Shown piece after piece: positions 1 through 8,686 of a stretch of DNA of 36,778 nucleotides; positions within the stretch are counted from its first letter, which is position 1; each line of letters opens with the position of its first letter. Origin of the DNA: a virus; the IMG/VR virus record IMGVR_UViG_3300033156_001223, positions 105,842 to 142,619 of that record. One strand, given 5' to 3'. A program made the position numbers and the translations under genes. The notes under the pieces were generated by a model. It was not told where the DNA came from and did no database searches. It saw only the letters and a list, made by a program, of their open reading frames with translations.

Positions 1-566
1 AACGCTTTTACTAATATTGTATGAAAATGCCTAGATGCCTGTTGATCGTGAGTTCTTACCAAGTAAGAAGGATGATATGTTCGAAAACATGCCAAAGTTT
101 TATCTCCAATTTTAATTGGTTTTGGGTTATTACCAAAAGTACTCAATTTCCCCAATCGAAAATAACTAGCAGGTAGTTCCCCTAATATCACAATGCAATT
201 GGCCTTATGTAGCAAGGAAATCTCTTCCAACAAAAAGTCAGCACAAGTCTGGATCTGATTTTTAGTCGGGTCTTTTACTCTCTTCTCAACATTCGGAAAA
301 CACTTAACTAAATTAGTAATATAAATATAAGAAGCTGGGTCTATTCCAAATTTTCCACAAATTGTCTCTAATTTACTTCTTAATTTTCGGCCTGAGGGAC
401 CTACAAAAGGTCTCCCTTGCTCTATCTCTTCTTTACCAGGAGCAATCCCTAAGATTATCAAACCTGCATCCTTACTCCCCTCCCCACATACTTTACCATC
501 ACTAATCCTATGGAGATCACATTTCTCACAAGCTTGAATTTTCTTGCACAACTCTTCCAAACTCAT
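1..566 (-). CDS. Uracil-DNA glycosylase, family 4 (Fe-S type), 3' end outside window
   Basis: Removes uracil from DNA to start base-excision repair. I translated it from the ATG at 566, which has an AAAGGAG site 7 nt upstream; the reading frame is open to the window edge (188 codons). The four cluster cysteines of family 4 are visible: C13-x2-C16 near the N-terminus, then about C89 (in NLVKC) and C108. Motif A reads GIAPGKEEIEQGRPFVG and the C-terminal motif HPSYLVR matches the family's HPA/S loop. It overlaps the end of the upstream helicase gene by 41 bp, so the two are probably translated together. Family 4 is common in thermophiles and many bacteria and is also found in phages. The family call is firm; the exact C-terminus is not visible. 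Confidence 0.9.
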   Translation of the reverse strand, partial: MSLEELCKKIQACEKCDLHRISDGKVCGEGSKDAGLIILGIAPGKEEIEQGRPFVGPSGRKLRSKLETICGKFGIDPASYIYITNLVKCFPNVEKRVKDPTKNQIQTCADFLLEEISLLHKANCIVILGELPASYFRLGKLSTFGNNPKPIKIGDKTLACFRTYHPSYLVRTHDQQASRHFHTILVKA

Positions 567-1920
567 GATACTTTCTCCTTTCCGATTTATATCCAATCTC
601 TCGCAGAACCTTCCTCATCTTCAAGGCCACATAATGTATTGGAAGAGATGTTAGATCATCAAATACAATCACTAAAGGAGATTTTTTGTTAGCAACATCT
701 CTCAAAACTCTTCCAACAGCTTGTTGGACATTAGACTTATCCGCTAGTGGGGTAAGCATTACGAGGGTGTCTAAATCTGGCTGATCCAGACCCCGTTTAG
801 CTAACTTACGGATAGCAAAAATTATTTGGCAGGATTGAAGTTGTCGGATTCTCTCTCCCTGCTCAATCTCCTGAATACACAGCCCAGATCCTTTGAATTC
901 CCTATGCAACCTTTTCAGTTGCTTCTTTCTCTCTCCAAGCACCAGAATCTTCCTTCCCTGCATTAATAGATATTCTAAAATTTGCTTAATATATCCTTCC
1001 CTTGTTTCATCCTCGCTTAAAGCAGTTACTAAGTTAGCATAATTCTCAGAATAATTCAAATTTTGCGAGAATGGCAATTCCAAAAAGATAATCCGCGGAA
1101 TAAGAGGCTGGGTATAGTCCTGATAAATAGGAGTTCCAATATGATATTCATAAATCCGATGCATTCCATCTGCCCTCTCTTTAGTAGCAGAAAGCCCAAA
1201 CCTCTGCCCAAAGAACATATCAGCAGTGCGAGAGTAGACTGGAGTGGACATCTCATCCACTTCATCCCATATTACTATCCCAAAATAAGCTCTAAGTTCT
1301 TCAGATATTTCCCACCGATGCTTACTTAAGGTCTGAAGCATGGCAATAACTATTGGTTTTTTCCAATCCCACACACCACCACGAATAACTCCAATCCATT
1401 CATCGGGAACAACTAGAAATTCTTTAATCCGATCAACCCATTGAGCTAACAAATGAGTAGTATTCACAATAACCAAAGAAGGAGTTTGCCGCTCAGCAAT
1501 AAGCTTCAACGCTACTACAGTCTTGCCAGAACCACACGGCATTATCACTACTCCGTGCTTGCTAGACCTCATTGCCTCGAAAGCAGCCAATTGGTTGTCT
1601 CTTAATTCAATCCTATCCTCAATCCTTCTAGACAGTTTTGGAGGTTCCGGCCTTCTATCCTCCAATTTACTGATTATTTCTTTAGGAAGAGGAAAATACC
1701 TAGGTAAAATATAATGAGTATCAGTAGCTAGAAAATGAGACAGACAGACAGTTTTGTATTTATCAGTATATTGGAAGGTTAGACTAGCCCTCAGGGGGGC
1801 TTCTGCTAACCCACAATTCTTCGGAATATAAAGACTTTCGCGTACTAGAAAATCATTCTTCGTCAGGTTGTTCAGGTAGTATTTCTTCTGTATCTTCTGA
1901 TTCCTCACTTTGTTCTTCAT
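526..1920 (-). CDS. Superfamily 2 DNA helicase, XPB/Rad25-like
   Basis: ATP-dependent DNA helicase or translocase of 464 aa. Motifs in order: Q-like RDNQ (about 107-110), Walker A CGSGKT (119-124), DEVD box (209-212), SAT (234-236), then a C-terminal RecA domain ending in QQAVGRVLRD. The DEVD box and the layout resemble the XPB/UvsW group, so a role in recombination, repair or replication restart is likely. It lies directly before the uracil-DNA glycosylase gene and overlaps it. The start is uncertain: ATG 1920 overlaps the upstream small gene by 68 bp and has only a weak ribosome binding site, so the N-terminal 20 or so residues may be overcalled. Confidence 0.88.
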   Translation of the reverse strand: MKNKVRNQKIQKKYYLNNLTKNDFLVRESLYIPKNCGLAEAPLRASLTFQYTDKYKTVCLSHFLATDTHYILPRYFPLPKEIISKLEDRRPEPPKLSRRIEDRIELRDNQLAAFEAMRSSKHGVVIMPCGSGKTVVALKLIAERQTPSLVIVNTTHLLAQWVDRIKEFLVVPDEWIGVIRGGVWDWKKPIVIAMLQTLSKHRWEISEELRAYFGIVIWDEVDEMSTPVYSRTADMFFGQRFGLSATKERADGMHRIYEYHIGTPIYQDYTQPLIPRIIFLELPFSQNLNYSENYANLVTALSEDETREGYIKQILEYLLMQGRKILVLGERKKQLKRLHREFKGSGLCIQEIEQGERIRQLQSCQIIFAIRKLAKRGLDQPDLDTLVMLTPLADKSNVQQAVGRVLRDVANKKSPLVIVFDDLTSLPIHYVALKMRKVLREIGYKSERRKYHEFGRVVQENSSL

Positions 1921-2065
1921 TTTCCATTTCCACCCATTGTGTGACTCTTTTGGTTATCTCCGCCATTGCAGTTATCAAAACTCCAGTAACCATCATTTTT
2001 CCAGTTTTTTCCATTATCTGCTTGCCAATCTCCTTGGCTTCTCGCTTAATCCCTTCCCAATTCAT
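1853..2065 (-). CDS. Small protein with helical core and acidic tail, unknown function
   Basis: A 70-aa protein not recognised as a known family. A strong AAGGAGGG site 6 nt before the ATG supports it as a real gene. Residues 1-25 are basic (KREAKEIGKQIMEKTGK), a hydrophobic stretch follows (about 25-37, MMVTGVLITAMAE), and the last 25 residues are almost all Glu/Asp/Ser/Pro. It is the first gene of the minus-strand unit running into the helicase and glycosylase. The acidic tail could mimic nucleic acid or bind a basic partner, but that is inference. Confidence 0.6.
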   Translation of the reverse strand: MNWEGIKREAKEIGKQIMEKTGKMMVTGVLITAMAEITKRVTQWVEMENEEQSEESEDTEEILPEQPDEE

Positions 2066-2106
2066 ACTTTCCCTCCTTACAGTTTAATTTAGAAACCGGT
2101 CAAATT

Positions 2107-2115
2107 GTTATAACA
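2107..2115 (-). promoter_or_regulatory. Extended -10 promoter for the minus-strand repair genes
   Basis: The minus strand reads TGTTATAAC, a TGn extended -10 with a 5/6 TATAAT hexamer (2107-2112). No good -35 is visible. Transcription would start near 2100 and leave a leader of about 35 nt with an AAGGAGGG site before the ATG at 2065. The same TGTTATAWN form recurs at 14038, 16666 and 26931. Confidence 0.5.
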
Positions 2116-2129
2116 TATTTTCTGCTAAT

Positions 2130-2157
2130 TTGAAAAAAGAAATTTTTGGTCTATAAT
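2130..2157 (+). promoter_or_regulatory. Promoter of the portal/terminase operon, leaderless
   Basis: TTGAAA (2130-2135), 16-bp spacer, TATAAT (2152-2157). The ATG of the first structural gene is at 2167, only 9 nt after the -10 box, and has no ribosome binding site. Transcription should therefore begin at or within a few bases of the ATG. Confidence 0.7.
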
Positions 2158-2166
2158 AAAGCCGAT

Positions 2167-2745
2167 ATGAAGATTAAATTAGCCTCTAAAGAAGATGTAA
2201 TTGCTGCCAGCAGCCTTTTCAAGACCGAGGAACTGCTGCCTAGCGAAAAACTGGTCCTAGCTAAAGCTATCCAAAAAGCAGCTACTCAGCTAGGAGCAGA
2301 GGTGGATAGTCAGATAACTAAAGTAGCCAGCTATAATCTCCAAAGGCCAATGGAGAACATCCAAAAATCACTGGAAGAGCGAAAAGAATACATAGAAGCC
2401 AAAAAAGTGGATAAATTATTGGAAAAAGTAGCCAACAAGGTAAAAGCCATTGATAAAATTAAGATTATTGAGGAATTCGACGTGGCAAATGGTCTTGACC
2501 GCCTTTGGGGAAAGTTTATTGCAGATCCTATCAGCACGGTATTAGATATCAAAGAGAATGAAGAGAAAAAAGTAAAAATAGCCTCAGCAGAAATACCGGT
2601 ATCAGTTATAGAACAGAAGAAGGATCATCTTGCAAAATATTTTGTTAAATCCTTTGTAGATAAGTTACTAGAAGATCCGAATGAGGCAATAAGTTCTCTC
2701 AAGCCCCAGACTCAGGAGTTACTATATAGTCTAATTAATGGCTAA
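2167..2745 (+). CDS. Unknown protein, first gene of the packaging operon
   Basis: A 192-aa, mostly helical, Lys/Glu-rich protein that I do not recognise. I take the start at ATG 2167; an in-frame TTG at 2146 lies inside the promoter and is rejected. Residues 20-110 alternate charged and hydrophobic residues in a way that suggests long helices. It ends 8 bp inside the next gene and shares an operon with portal and terminase, so a role in DNA packaging or head assembly (for example small terminase or scaffold) is possible but not shown by any motif. Confidence 0.75.
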   Translation: MKIKLASKEDVIAASSLFKTEELLPSEKLVLAKAIQKAATQLGAEVDSQITKVASYNLQRPMENIQKSLEERKEYIEAKKVDKLLEKVANKVKAIDKIKIIEEFDVANGLDRLWGKFIADPISTVLDIKENEEKKVKIASAEIPVSVIEQKKDHLAKYFVKSFVDKLLEDPNEAISSLKPQTQELLYSLING

Positions 2746-3343
2746 CCAAAACAAAATAGCTATCGAATTTGAGGCTCCTACTCTTGCTCAGCTGATTGCA
2801 AAACAGCATCCTAAGTATTTACTACTTACCCCATATGACCGGCTACAAATCATACAAGATATTGTACCTCCTGATATGGTAGAAGTGCTCCATAATAAAC
2901 TAGAAGGATGGGTAACTCTCAATGTTTGTGAAGATCCGTATCAAGACTGGTGGTCATTTGAAAAATGTTGCCAGGCGATAAATGGAGTCATACCTCATTT
3001 TTTTCTAAGTGAGCCAGTTAGCCCCGCTCAGGCAGCCTACTGTATCTATTTGATTAAAAACGCAAAACTTACTGAACCTTCTGAAGAAATCTATTGCTAT
3101 ATTGCTGCCTCAGCAGCCCACCAAGGCTATATAGTATTACCTAAAATACTGGAAAAGGCAGATAAAGTACTCCCAGAAATCCTATCCGATATTGGTCAGA
3201 GTATTAGACAGGAGATATTGAATAATCGTGCTACAAAGGAGATAATAAAGGAACAAAGGAGGAAATTATCAATTATTTCCTCATATTTAAATTTAAAGCT
3301 TTCTAAACTAATGCAAGAAAGGAAATTGGTGGAAAAATGGTAA
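2738..3343 (+). CDS. Unknown protein preceding the portal gene
   Basis: 201 aa, unrecognised. The central part is rich in aromatic residues and cysteines (for example DPYQDWWSFEKCCQ) and the C-terminal 50 residues are a basic helix rich in Lys/Arg. It overlaps the preceding gene by 8 bp and the portal gene by 7 bp, showing tight translational coupling. By position it could be a small terminase or portal-associated factor, but no helix-turn-helix or other diagnostic motif is clear. Confidence 0.75.
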   Translation: MANQNKIAIEFEAPTLAQLIAKQHPKYLLLTPYDRLQIIQDIVPPDMVEVLHNKLEGWVTLNVCEDPYQDWWSFEKCCQAINGVIPHFFLSEPVSPAQAAYCIYLIKNAKLTEPSEEIYCYIAASAAHQGYIVLPKILEKADKVLPEILSDIGQSIRQEILNNRATKEIIKEQRRKLSIISSYLNLKLSKLMQERKLVEKW

Positions 3344-5061
3344 GAAGGTCACCTGATACTTTGTCAAACAAAAGTCGTCAAGATGCAACTCTCTTTAATC
3401 GGCATCCATATCTACAACTTGCTACTCTGGAGCTGCCTAAAACTGTTAAAGAATCTTTTCCACTTATTGAAGCTTTCACCCTCACTTTTCCCTTAATTTC
3501 AGAGGCGTTGCGTAAACTTGCCACATATCCGGTTACTAATATCGTGTATGATACTGAAGATGAAGCAGTAAAAGAGAGTTGGCGAGAAATTATTGAGGAT
3601 GTTCTAAATCTCCCAGAGAAACTCTGTGATATTAATTATAATTATCTTTTGTATGGTAATACCTTCCTTTCATTAACTATTCCAAGAGAGAAAGTAGGTA
3701 AATGCCCTCTTTGTAATAAAAGATTCCCACTAAAGTCTGACATTGTTACCTTCACTGCTGGAAGGATTGATATTAGTCAATGCCCCAAATGCGGAAGAAG
3801 ATCTTTTGAAGTAGAAATTACAGAAAAACCAAAAAAAGATCCTCATCAATTGAATTTGCTACTTTGGAACCCTAAAAACATCATCATTGAGTATAATCCT
3901 TATACTGGTCAAAGCGAGTATTGGTATCAAATACCTCCTCAGGAAAAAAATATTTATTTAGGGAAAAGTTCTACTCCACTTTTCAAACAGCAAATACTTG
4001 AAACTCCTTTGAAATTTTTGGAAGCAATTCTGCAGGGGAAGATGGCACATATTAGAAGAGACAAAATTCTCCATATGCGCTCACCAGTACTTAGCGGATG
4101 GGATCAAGCCTGGGGATGCCCAAGGCTACTTTTTGTATTGAAACATATGTATTATTTGTTACTTATGTTAAGAGCCCAGGAGGCAATTCTTAGAGACCAT
4201 TTGGTTCCCCTGAGAGTATTGCATCTTCCTACAGTAGTCCAAGGTATGCAAGGAATTGTCGATATAACCCTCCAAGATGCTAGAAAAAGATTGATTTCAG
4301 AAATAGAAAAATGGAAACAGGATCCGAACCACATCTCCATAATTCCTTTACCAGTTACTTACTCGAACTTTAGTGGCCAAGGTAAGATGTTAAATATAAC
4401 CGCGGAAATAACTGAGTGGTCTAGACAAATCATTGCTAGCCTAGGAATACCACCGGAATTCATTTATGGTCAGCTAACTTGGAGTGGTAGCAATGTTTCT
4501 TTGAGAATGTTGGAAAATGATCTACTTACTCTTAGGAATTATGACGTGAAGATTTTGAATTTTATAGTAGATCAAGTTCGTAGTTACTTCCCTGAATTTC
4601 CCCCGATCAAACTTCACCTCTCCGAATTCAAGATGGCTGATGATGCTACCCGGAGAGAAATGCTACTACAACTGGCTAGTAAAGAAATGATATCCTATTC
4701 TACTTTACTTCAAGATTTCAACATTGATTTCAAAAAGGAGATTGAAAAGAAGATTCAAGAAAATATTATGCTCGCAGAGCTTGACATGTCAGTTATGCTT
4801 AGACAAATCAAGGCACAATCAGAAGCCCAGCTACAAAAGTTTATAGAGGAAAGAAAACTACAGCAATCAATTAGCCCTGCAATGGCTGCTGGCCAACAAT
4901 CAGTGCAGGCTCCACCAGCCCAATTAGAAGAGGAGGAACCACCCAAGCCTCAGGAAGAAAAGGCACCAAAAGAGAAAGAAAAAGCTATTAAACAAATGGA
5001 GAAAGAACAACTGCCTGAGCAAAAACCTCCTAGAAGAGGCCCCGAATCTAGTCAGATCTGA
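3337..5061 (+). CDS. Phage portal protein with an inserted zinc ribbon
   Basis: 574 aa. The portal forms the dodecameric ring through which DNA enters the head. Support comes from length, position immediately before the terminase, and portal-like segments: a stem/crown region with IPPEFIYG followed by SNVSLRMLENDLL (about 370-395) and a long helical C-terminus. A CPLC...CPKC zinc ribbon (C123, C126, C149, C152) is inserted in the N-terminal half, which is not typical of portals. The last 80 residues are Pro/Glu/Lys/Gln-rich and probably disordered. The stop overlaps the terminase start (TGATG). Confidence 0.8.
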   Translation: MVRRSPDTLSNKSRQDATLFNRHPYLQLATLELPKTVKESFPLIEAFTLTFPLISEALRKLATYPVTNIVYDTEDEAVKESWREIIEDVLNLPEKLCDINYNYLLYGNTFLSLTIPREKVGKCPLCNKRFPLKSDIVTFTAGRIDISQCPKCGRRSFEVEITEKPKKDPHQLNLLLWNPKNIIIEYNPYTGQSEYWYQIPPQEKNIYLGKSSTPLFKQQILETPLKFLEAILQGKMAHIRRDKILHMRSPVLSGWDQAWGCPRLLFVLKHMYYLLLMLRAQEAILRDHLVPLRVLHLPTVVQGMQGIVDITLQDARKRLISEIEKWKQDPNHISIIPLPVTYSNFSGQGKMLNITAEITEWSRQIIASLGIPPEFIYGQLTWSGSNVSLRMLENDLLTLRNYDVKILNFIVDQVRSYFPEFPPIKLHLSEFKMADDATRREMLLQLASKEMISYSTLLQDFNIDFKKEIEKKIQENIMLAELDMSVMLRQIKAQSEAQLQKFIEERKLQQSISPAMAAGQQSVQAPPAQLEEEEPPKPQEEKAPKEKEKAIKQMEKEQLPEQKPPRRGPESSQI

Positions 5062-6653
5062 TGGCTGAAGCTAAATCATATCTTAATATGACTCCCTCGC
5101 AGTTTGTCGAGAACTTTATTCGTATCTCGGGAAGAGAGTTTAAAGGTGAATGTGGGTTTGAATACTGGCCATACCTAAAAAGAGTCTATGACACTCCACA
5201 CCGCATGATTATTCTCCATTCTTCAAGACAGAGTAGTAAGAGTACTACTATTGGAAACTTGCTCCTCACTTATGCAGTGATCGAAGCACCACTAAGTGCT
5301 CTATATGTAGGGAGAAGTGATAAACAAGTAGCACAATTTAGTAGAGATAGACTTAAAGTTACCATGTCTACCTCTCCGTTACTAGCAACACTTACTTCGG
5401 ACAGTAATTTATCTCAAAATGTTTCGGAAAAAGAATTCTCAAATGGTTCAATAGTCAGACTCCGATCAGCTGGGGCACACCCGGATACAGTGCGAGGAAT
5501 TGCTGCTCGATTCTTAGCTGTTGATGAAGCTCAAGAAATTCAAACCAACTTCCTTCCAGTAATCTTCGAATGCACCGCAACATATCCAAAAGATAAGATT
5601 ATTTTTATTGCTGGAACTCCTCTCAGTCAAGATAATACTCTAAGTAGATATTATTATCAGTACTCCACTATGAATGAATGGATGATTAAATGTGAAGGTT
5701 GCAATAGATGGAATATCCTTGGAGTAGAGAATATAGGTGAGTCTGGAATTATATGTGCTAGGTGTGGCAGACCGCTCGATTACCGCAAAGGTATCTGGAT
5801 AGCAGGAAGAACTGATGCGGAGTTTGAAGGATTTCGATTTAGCCAGCTAATTACTCCTTACTCATACTACGACTGGGAGAAATCAGTTCTTCTTAAATAT
5901 AAAACTTATCCAATTAATCAATTTTTTAATGAAGTCCTTGGGCTTCCTTATGAACAGGGAATTAAACCAATTACCTATGACCAAATTGTTGCCTGCTGTC
6001 AGAATTATGACATTATTACTGAGCCAAATAATGCTCTAAAAGTAACCCAGAGCTTCGCCGGCATAGACTGGGGTACTGGTGAAAGTTCTTATACGGTTCT
6101 CTCAATTGGGGCTATGTTGGGTAACAAGGTCAAAGTTTACTTTATTAAAAAATACCGTGGAGTAGAAGCAGTTCCAGATAGATGCTTGGATGATATCTGT
6201 AAGATGATTAAAAAATATCAGGTCAATACTGTAGCAGCTGATTGGGGTGGAGGCATGAAATATAATTTCGACTTATACAGCCGCCTCTCCCCACAACACA
6301 CAGTCGTACAAGTACAGGAAAGTGGTACTCTAAAAGAAAAACTGAAGTTTGACCGAAGGAGTGGATACTATGTAGTCAATCGAACTATGTTTCTTAGTGA
6401 TGTATTTTGGATGATAAAAAAGAAAATGATCATATTTCCAAAAAAAGATTTCTTCATGCCAGATTTTGCTCAAGATATACTATCAGTATATCAGGAAGAA
6501 ACTGCTAGAGGAATTCGTTATGACCATCCACCGGGAGAGACGGACGATACGTTACACTCTCTAGCATTTATGTTAATAGCTGCTCAACTAACTGTCGGAC
6601 TCTCCTATCTATATTCTCCCAGAGAAGCAGCAAAAATTCATTTACCAGAATAA
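5061..6653 (+). CDS. Terminase large subunit (ATPase-nuclease)
   Basis: 530-aa DNA-packaging motor. The ATPase domain has a Walker A-like SSRQSSKST (54-62) and Walker B FLAVDEAQE (D155-E156), with IAGTP as the coupling motif. A CxxC...CxxC ribbon (C211, C214, C232, C235) separates the ATPase from the nuclease. The nuclease carries GIDWGTGE (D336), AADWGGG (about 395) and the terminal GETDDTLHSLAF acidic motif. All catalytic positions look intact. It starts on the last base of the portal stop codon and ends the plus-strand block, convergent with the minus-strand genes. Confidence 0.93.
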   Translation: MAEAKSYLNMTPSQFVENFIRISGREFKGECGFEYWPYLKRVYDTPHRMIILHSSRQSSKSTTIGNLLLTYAVIEAPLSALYVGRSDKQVAQFSRDRLKVTMSTSPLLATLTSDSNLSQNVSEKEFSNGSIVRLRSAGAHPDTVRGIAARFLAVDEAQEIQTNFLPVIFECTATYPKDKIIFIAGTPLSQDNTLSRYYYQYSTMNEWMIKCEGCNRWNILGVENIGESGIICARCGRPLDYRKGIWIAGRTDAEFEGFRFSQLITPYSYYDWEKSVLLKYKTYPINQFFNEVLGLPYEQGIKPITYDQIVACCQNYDIITEPNNALKVTQSFAGIDWGTGESSYTVLSIGAMLGNKVKVYFIKKYRGVEAVPDRCLDDICKMIKKYQVNTVAADWGGGMKYNFDLYSRLSPQHTVVQVQESGTLKEKLKFDRRSGYYVVNRTMFLSDVFWMIKKKMIIFPKKDFFMPDFAQDILSVYQEETARGIRYDHPPGETDDTLHSLAFMLIAAQLTVGLSYLYSPREAAKIHLPE

Positions 6654-6674
6654 CTTACCTTATGGTTCCAAGAA

Positions 6675-6923
6675 TTATCTCAACTCACCATTTAACAATT
6701 TGTTTACAAACTCATTCCCTCTCTGTCTATCCTTCGCAACTTTGATCGCCTCTTTTCTTAAATCATCAGTGACCTTCTCAAGTCTCACTTCTTGATATGA
6801 CCATGAGATCCCATCCGACTCAATTAACAAAATACTGTTATTACCCAAATCTAGGGCAATAGGAGTCTGCTCTGGTGTTAGCCCCTTCCGTATCTTTGCA
6901 AGGAAAAGATCCACTACTTGCAT
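6675..6923 (-). CDS. Small unknown protein
   Basis: 82 aa with an AAAGGAG site 7 nt before the ATG. Residues 20-50 (IALDLGNNSILLIESDG) look like a small beta unit; the C-terminal half is basic and helical. Its stop lies 21 bp from the terminase stop on the opposite strand, and no clear terminator is visible between them. Function unknown. Confidence 0.65.
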   Translation of the reverse strand: MQVVDLFLAKIRKGLTPEQTPIALDLGNNSILLIESDGISWSYQEVRLEKVTDDLRKEAIKVAKDRQRGNEFVNKLLNGELR

Positions 6924-6977
6924 TGTTTATCTCCTTTCTTGTAATTAACTATGGCAAGGAACTTATTTAATTTATTC

Positions 6978-7424
6978 TCATAAAACATGCACCTCTTCAG
7001 CCTTAAAACCAGCTTTCTGTAGATACTCCCGAACATCAACCCAGAACGAGTACATATCCAGAGGACTGGATAAGTAACGATAATGATATAGTAACTTTAT
7101 AAGAGATCCGGTCAGATCTAGCATTTCTTGTAAGTCTTCCAAACTTGCATGCCCATGCAAATAATCACTAGTGCATGCGCAAATGCTGTGAAATAAAATT
7201 TCTAGCCCTTTCTCTACATCATGTGGAGTATCCACTATTCTGAAAACTGGATCTGCTCCACCCCGATATATCCAGTATCCAGGCTTCCCTTCAAAAGCAC
7301 TATCAGTCAAATAATATATAGTTCCTTCTATATGAAAATATCTTTTTATGCTCTCAATATTCTCATATTTACGGATAAAGACTCTTCTTTGAGTTTTCTC
7401 TTGTTCATGAGGAACGACTTGCAT
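6978..7424 (-). CDS. Unknown protein
   Basis: 148 aa from ATG 7424, chosen because GGAGGAG lies 4 nt upstream; an in-frame ATG at 7448 has no such site. The sequence has a beta-rich middle (GTIYYLTDSAFEGKPGYWIYRGG) and a helical second half with several aromatic residues. No family recognised. It follows the small membrane protein gene closely. Confidence 0.65.
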   Translation of the reverse strand: MQVVPHEQEKTQRRVFIRKYENIESIKRYFHIEGTIYYLTDSAFEGKPGYWIYRGGADPVFRIVDTPHDVEKGLEILFHSICACTSDYLHGHASLEDLQEMLDLTGSLIKLLYHYRYLSSPLDMYSFWVDVREYLQKAGFKAEEVHVL

Positions 7425-7444
7425 ATTTCTCCTCCATAACGCTT

Positions 7445-7699
7445 TCATCTTCCAGCTCTTTTATTCACCCTAGCTCTCATATAATCAAACAGCAAAATTG
7501 TAAGCTGACTACATAACATAGATGTTATCAAACTTCCTAATGCCAAAAACACAAAAACACTAGACTCAGTAAGTACCCAAAGAGCGGTGAGCACAAAAAA
7601 CATAATCATTCCAATTATAAAATAGACAGATAAAACCTTAATTCCATAAATTCTGCATTTTGCTAAAATACCCTTCTCATTCATTTTATCATCTCCCAT
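7445..7699 (-). CDS. Small membrane protein with two transmembrane segments
   Basis: 84 aa. Two hydrophobic segments (about 21-41 and 47-70) are separated by a short TESS loop, and the C-terminus is Arg/Lys-rich (RARVNKRAGR), suggesting both ends in the cytoplasm. The ATG at 7684 with GGGAG 8 nt upstream is an equally good start. Holin-like topology is possible, but the sequence alone does not show it. Confidence 0.6.
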   Translation of the reverse strand: MGDDKMNEKGILAKCRIYGIKVLSVYFIIGMIMFFVLTALWVLTESSVFVFLALGSLITSMLCSQLTILLFDYMRARVNKRAGR

Positions 7700-7717
7700 C
7701 TTTATCCCCCATCCTCC

Positions 7718-7915
7718 CTATTTCTCCTTTTCTTCTAAAAAAGGACACCAATCAGGAATAGGAAGATACTCTAATCCCCTTGAATAGAATTCTCCTTTAA
7801 ACATGATAACCCTTCTTTCAGCCTTCCCACATTCCCAACAAACATCTCCTAATTCTCTCAAAAAAGGGCATTGGAAACAGTTGCTAACCTCAATAGTTAC
7901 CTTAAACTTCCTCAC
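7718..7915 (-). CDS. Small cysteine-rich protein, probably zinc-binding
   Basis: 65 aa starting at GTG 7915, with GGAGG 9 nt upstream. It has C13-x2-C16, then CWEC around 26-29 and a final PDWCPF. The CxxC...CxxC...IPDWCP pattern is seen in many small phage and Firmicute proteins of unknown function. It partly overlaps a 23-codon ORF that would supply its ribosome binding site. Confidence 0.65.
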   Translation of the reverse strand: MRKFKVTIEVSNCFQCPFLRELGDVCWECGKAERRVIMFKGEFYSRGLEYLPIPDWCPFLEEKEK

Positions 7916-7973
7916 TATTCTTTTCCTCCGAAAACTTCATCGCAGACTTTTCATCCAGAATTCCTTGATACAT
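7902..7973 (-). CDS. Possible 23-aa peptide
   Basis: ATG 7973 follows an AGGAGG site by 5 nt and opens a 23-codon frame (begins MYQGILDEK, ends EEV) that stops inside the next gene's start region and contains that gene's GGAGG. It may encode a real micropeptide or only couple translation to the downstream gene. Confidence 0.4.
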   Translation of the reverse strand: MYQGILDEKSAMKFSEEKNSEEV

Positions 7974-7999
7974 TTCTTCCTCCTACAAAACAGTTTTTA

Positions 8000-8423
8000 T
8001 CAAATATTTTTGAGTTCTGGTAACTTCGGGCATTTATCTTTATCCTTTTTCAATGCTTTCCCTGGCCAAACTACAAGAACATGTGCCTCTACTGACTCGC
8101 CTAAGTACCCTACGTCTTTGAGTCTTATCTCCCACTTTTTTCTTCCCGCTAGCATATTTCCCTGATAAAGGTAAGGGATGAACCCATGTAACATAAATAA
8201 ATCTATTCCCAGTCGAGCATTAAGAGTAAATTTGTGTAAATCATCAACATCGATATCTTCGAGTTGCCTCTTAGAAGGCTCACCCAGCTCGATTATACCC
8301 TCCAAGCCAGTCCTGTTACTGGCAAACGTCAAATCATATTGTCCCTGCAGATTTACCCTTACTTCATCCTGGTAAAAAAGTAATTCGTCAAATACACAGT
8401 ATTTTCTCTTCCGCTAATCCCAT
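8000..8423 (-). pseudogene. Unknown protein, reading frame apparently broken by one base
   Basis: From ATG 8423, with an AAGGAG site 7 nt upstream, the frame reads MGLAEEK and soon stops. The neighbouring frame is open from about 8405 to 8000, ends ...CPKLPELKNI and has no usable ATG or GTG. Removing one A from the four-base run at 8402-8405 joins the two into one protein of about 140 aa. The residues after the junction (YCVFDELLFYQDEVRV) read as a normal protein, so the gene was intact recently or the base is an assembly error. Function not recognised. Confidence 0.55.
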
Positions 8424-8459
8424 CTTCCTTCTCCTTTCTCCTTTGCTCTTTTCTCCATT

Positions 8460-8483
8460 TAAGATCCTCTTCAAAGGATCTTA
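8460..8483. repeat. Perfect 9-bp stem hairpin
   Basis: TAAGATCCT, a 6-nt loop, then AGGATCTTA, located between two minus-strand genes. There is no T-tract on either side, so a terminator is unlikely. It lies in the leader of the gene starting at 8423 and could affect mRNA stability or translation. Confidence 0.5.
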
Positions 8484-8492
8484 TCCAAAATT

Positions 8493-8684
8493 TCACCTAT
8501 CTCCTTTCTCTTTTATTTCTTTTTTAATCTCTTCGTATATCTTTTTATATCTTTCACAAACATCTTTTCCTTTACAAACAAGAACAAATGTATTTCTACA
8601 GCAATCATAACAATAGAATGTAGGGTAAATCAGAGCTGGGCATTTTATAACATCTTTGTCCGAACCACAATAGCTACATTTCAT
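8493..8684 (-). CDS. Small zinc-ribbon protein
   Basis: 63 aa with C3-x2-C6 and a second CYDCC cluster around 25-29, a typical zinc-ribbon spacing, followed by a Lys/Glu-rich helix (KKIYEEIKKEIKEK). AAAGGAGG lies 7 nt before the ATG, inside the end of the preceding 18-codon ORF. Such proteins often bind nucleic acid or partner proteins; the target is unknown. Confidence 0.6.
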   Translation of the reverse strand: MKCSYCGSDKDVIKCPALIYPTFYCYDCCRNTFVLVCKGKDVCERYKKIYEEIKKEIKEKGDR

Positions 8685-8686
8685 AA

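Noticed and set aside
510-1714. Plus-strand open frames opposite the helicase
   Set aside because: Short, no ribosome binding sites, and fully covered by a strong minus-strand gene with intact motifs.
8460-8483. Intrinsic terminator
   Set aside because: The 9-bp stem is perfect but no T-tract follows on either strand.
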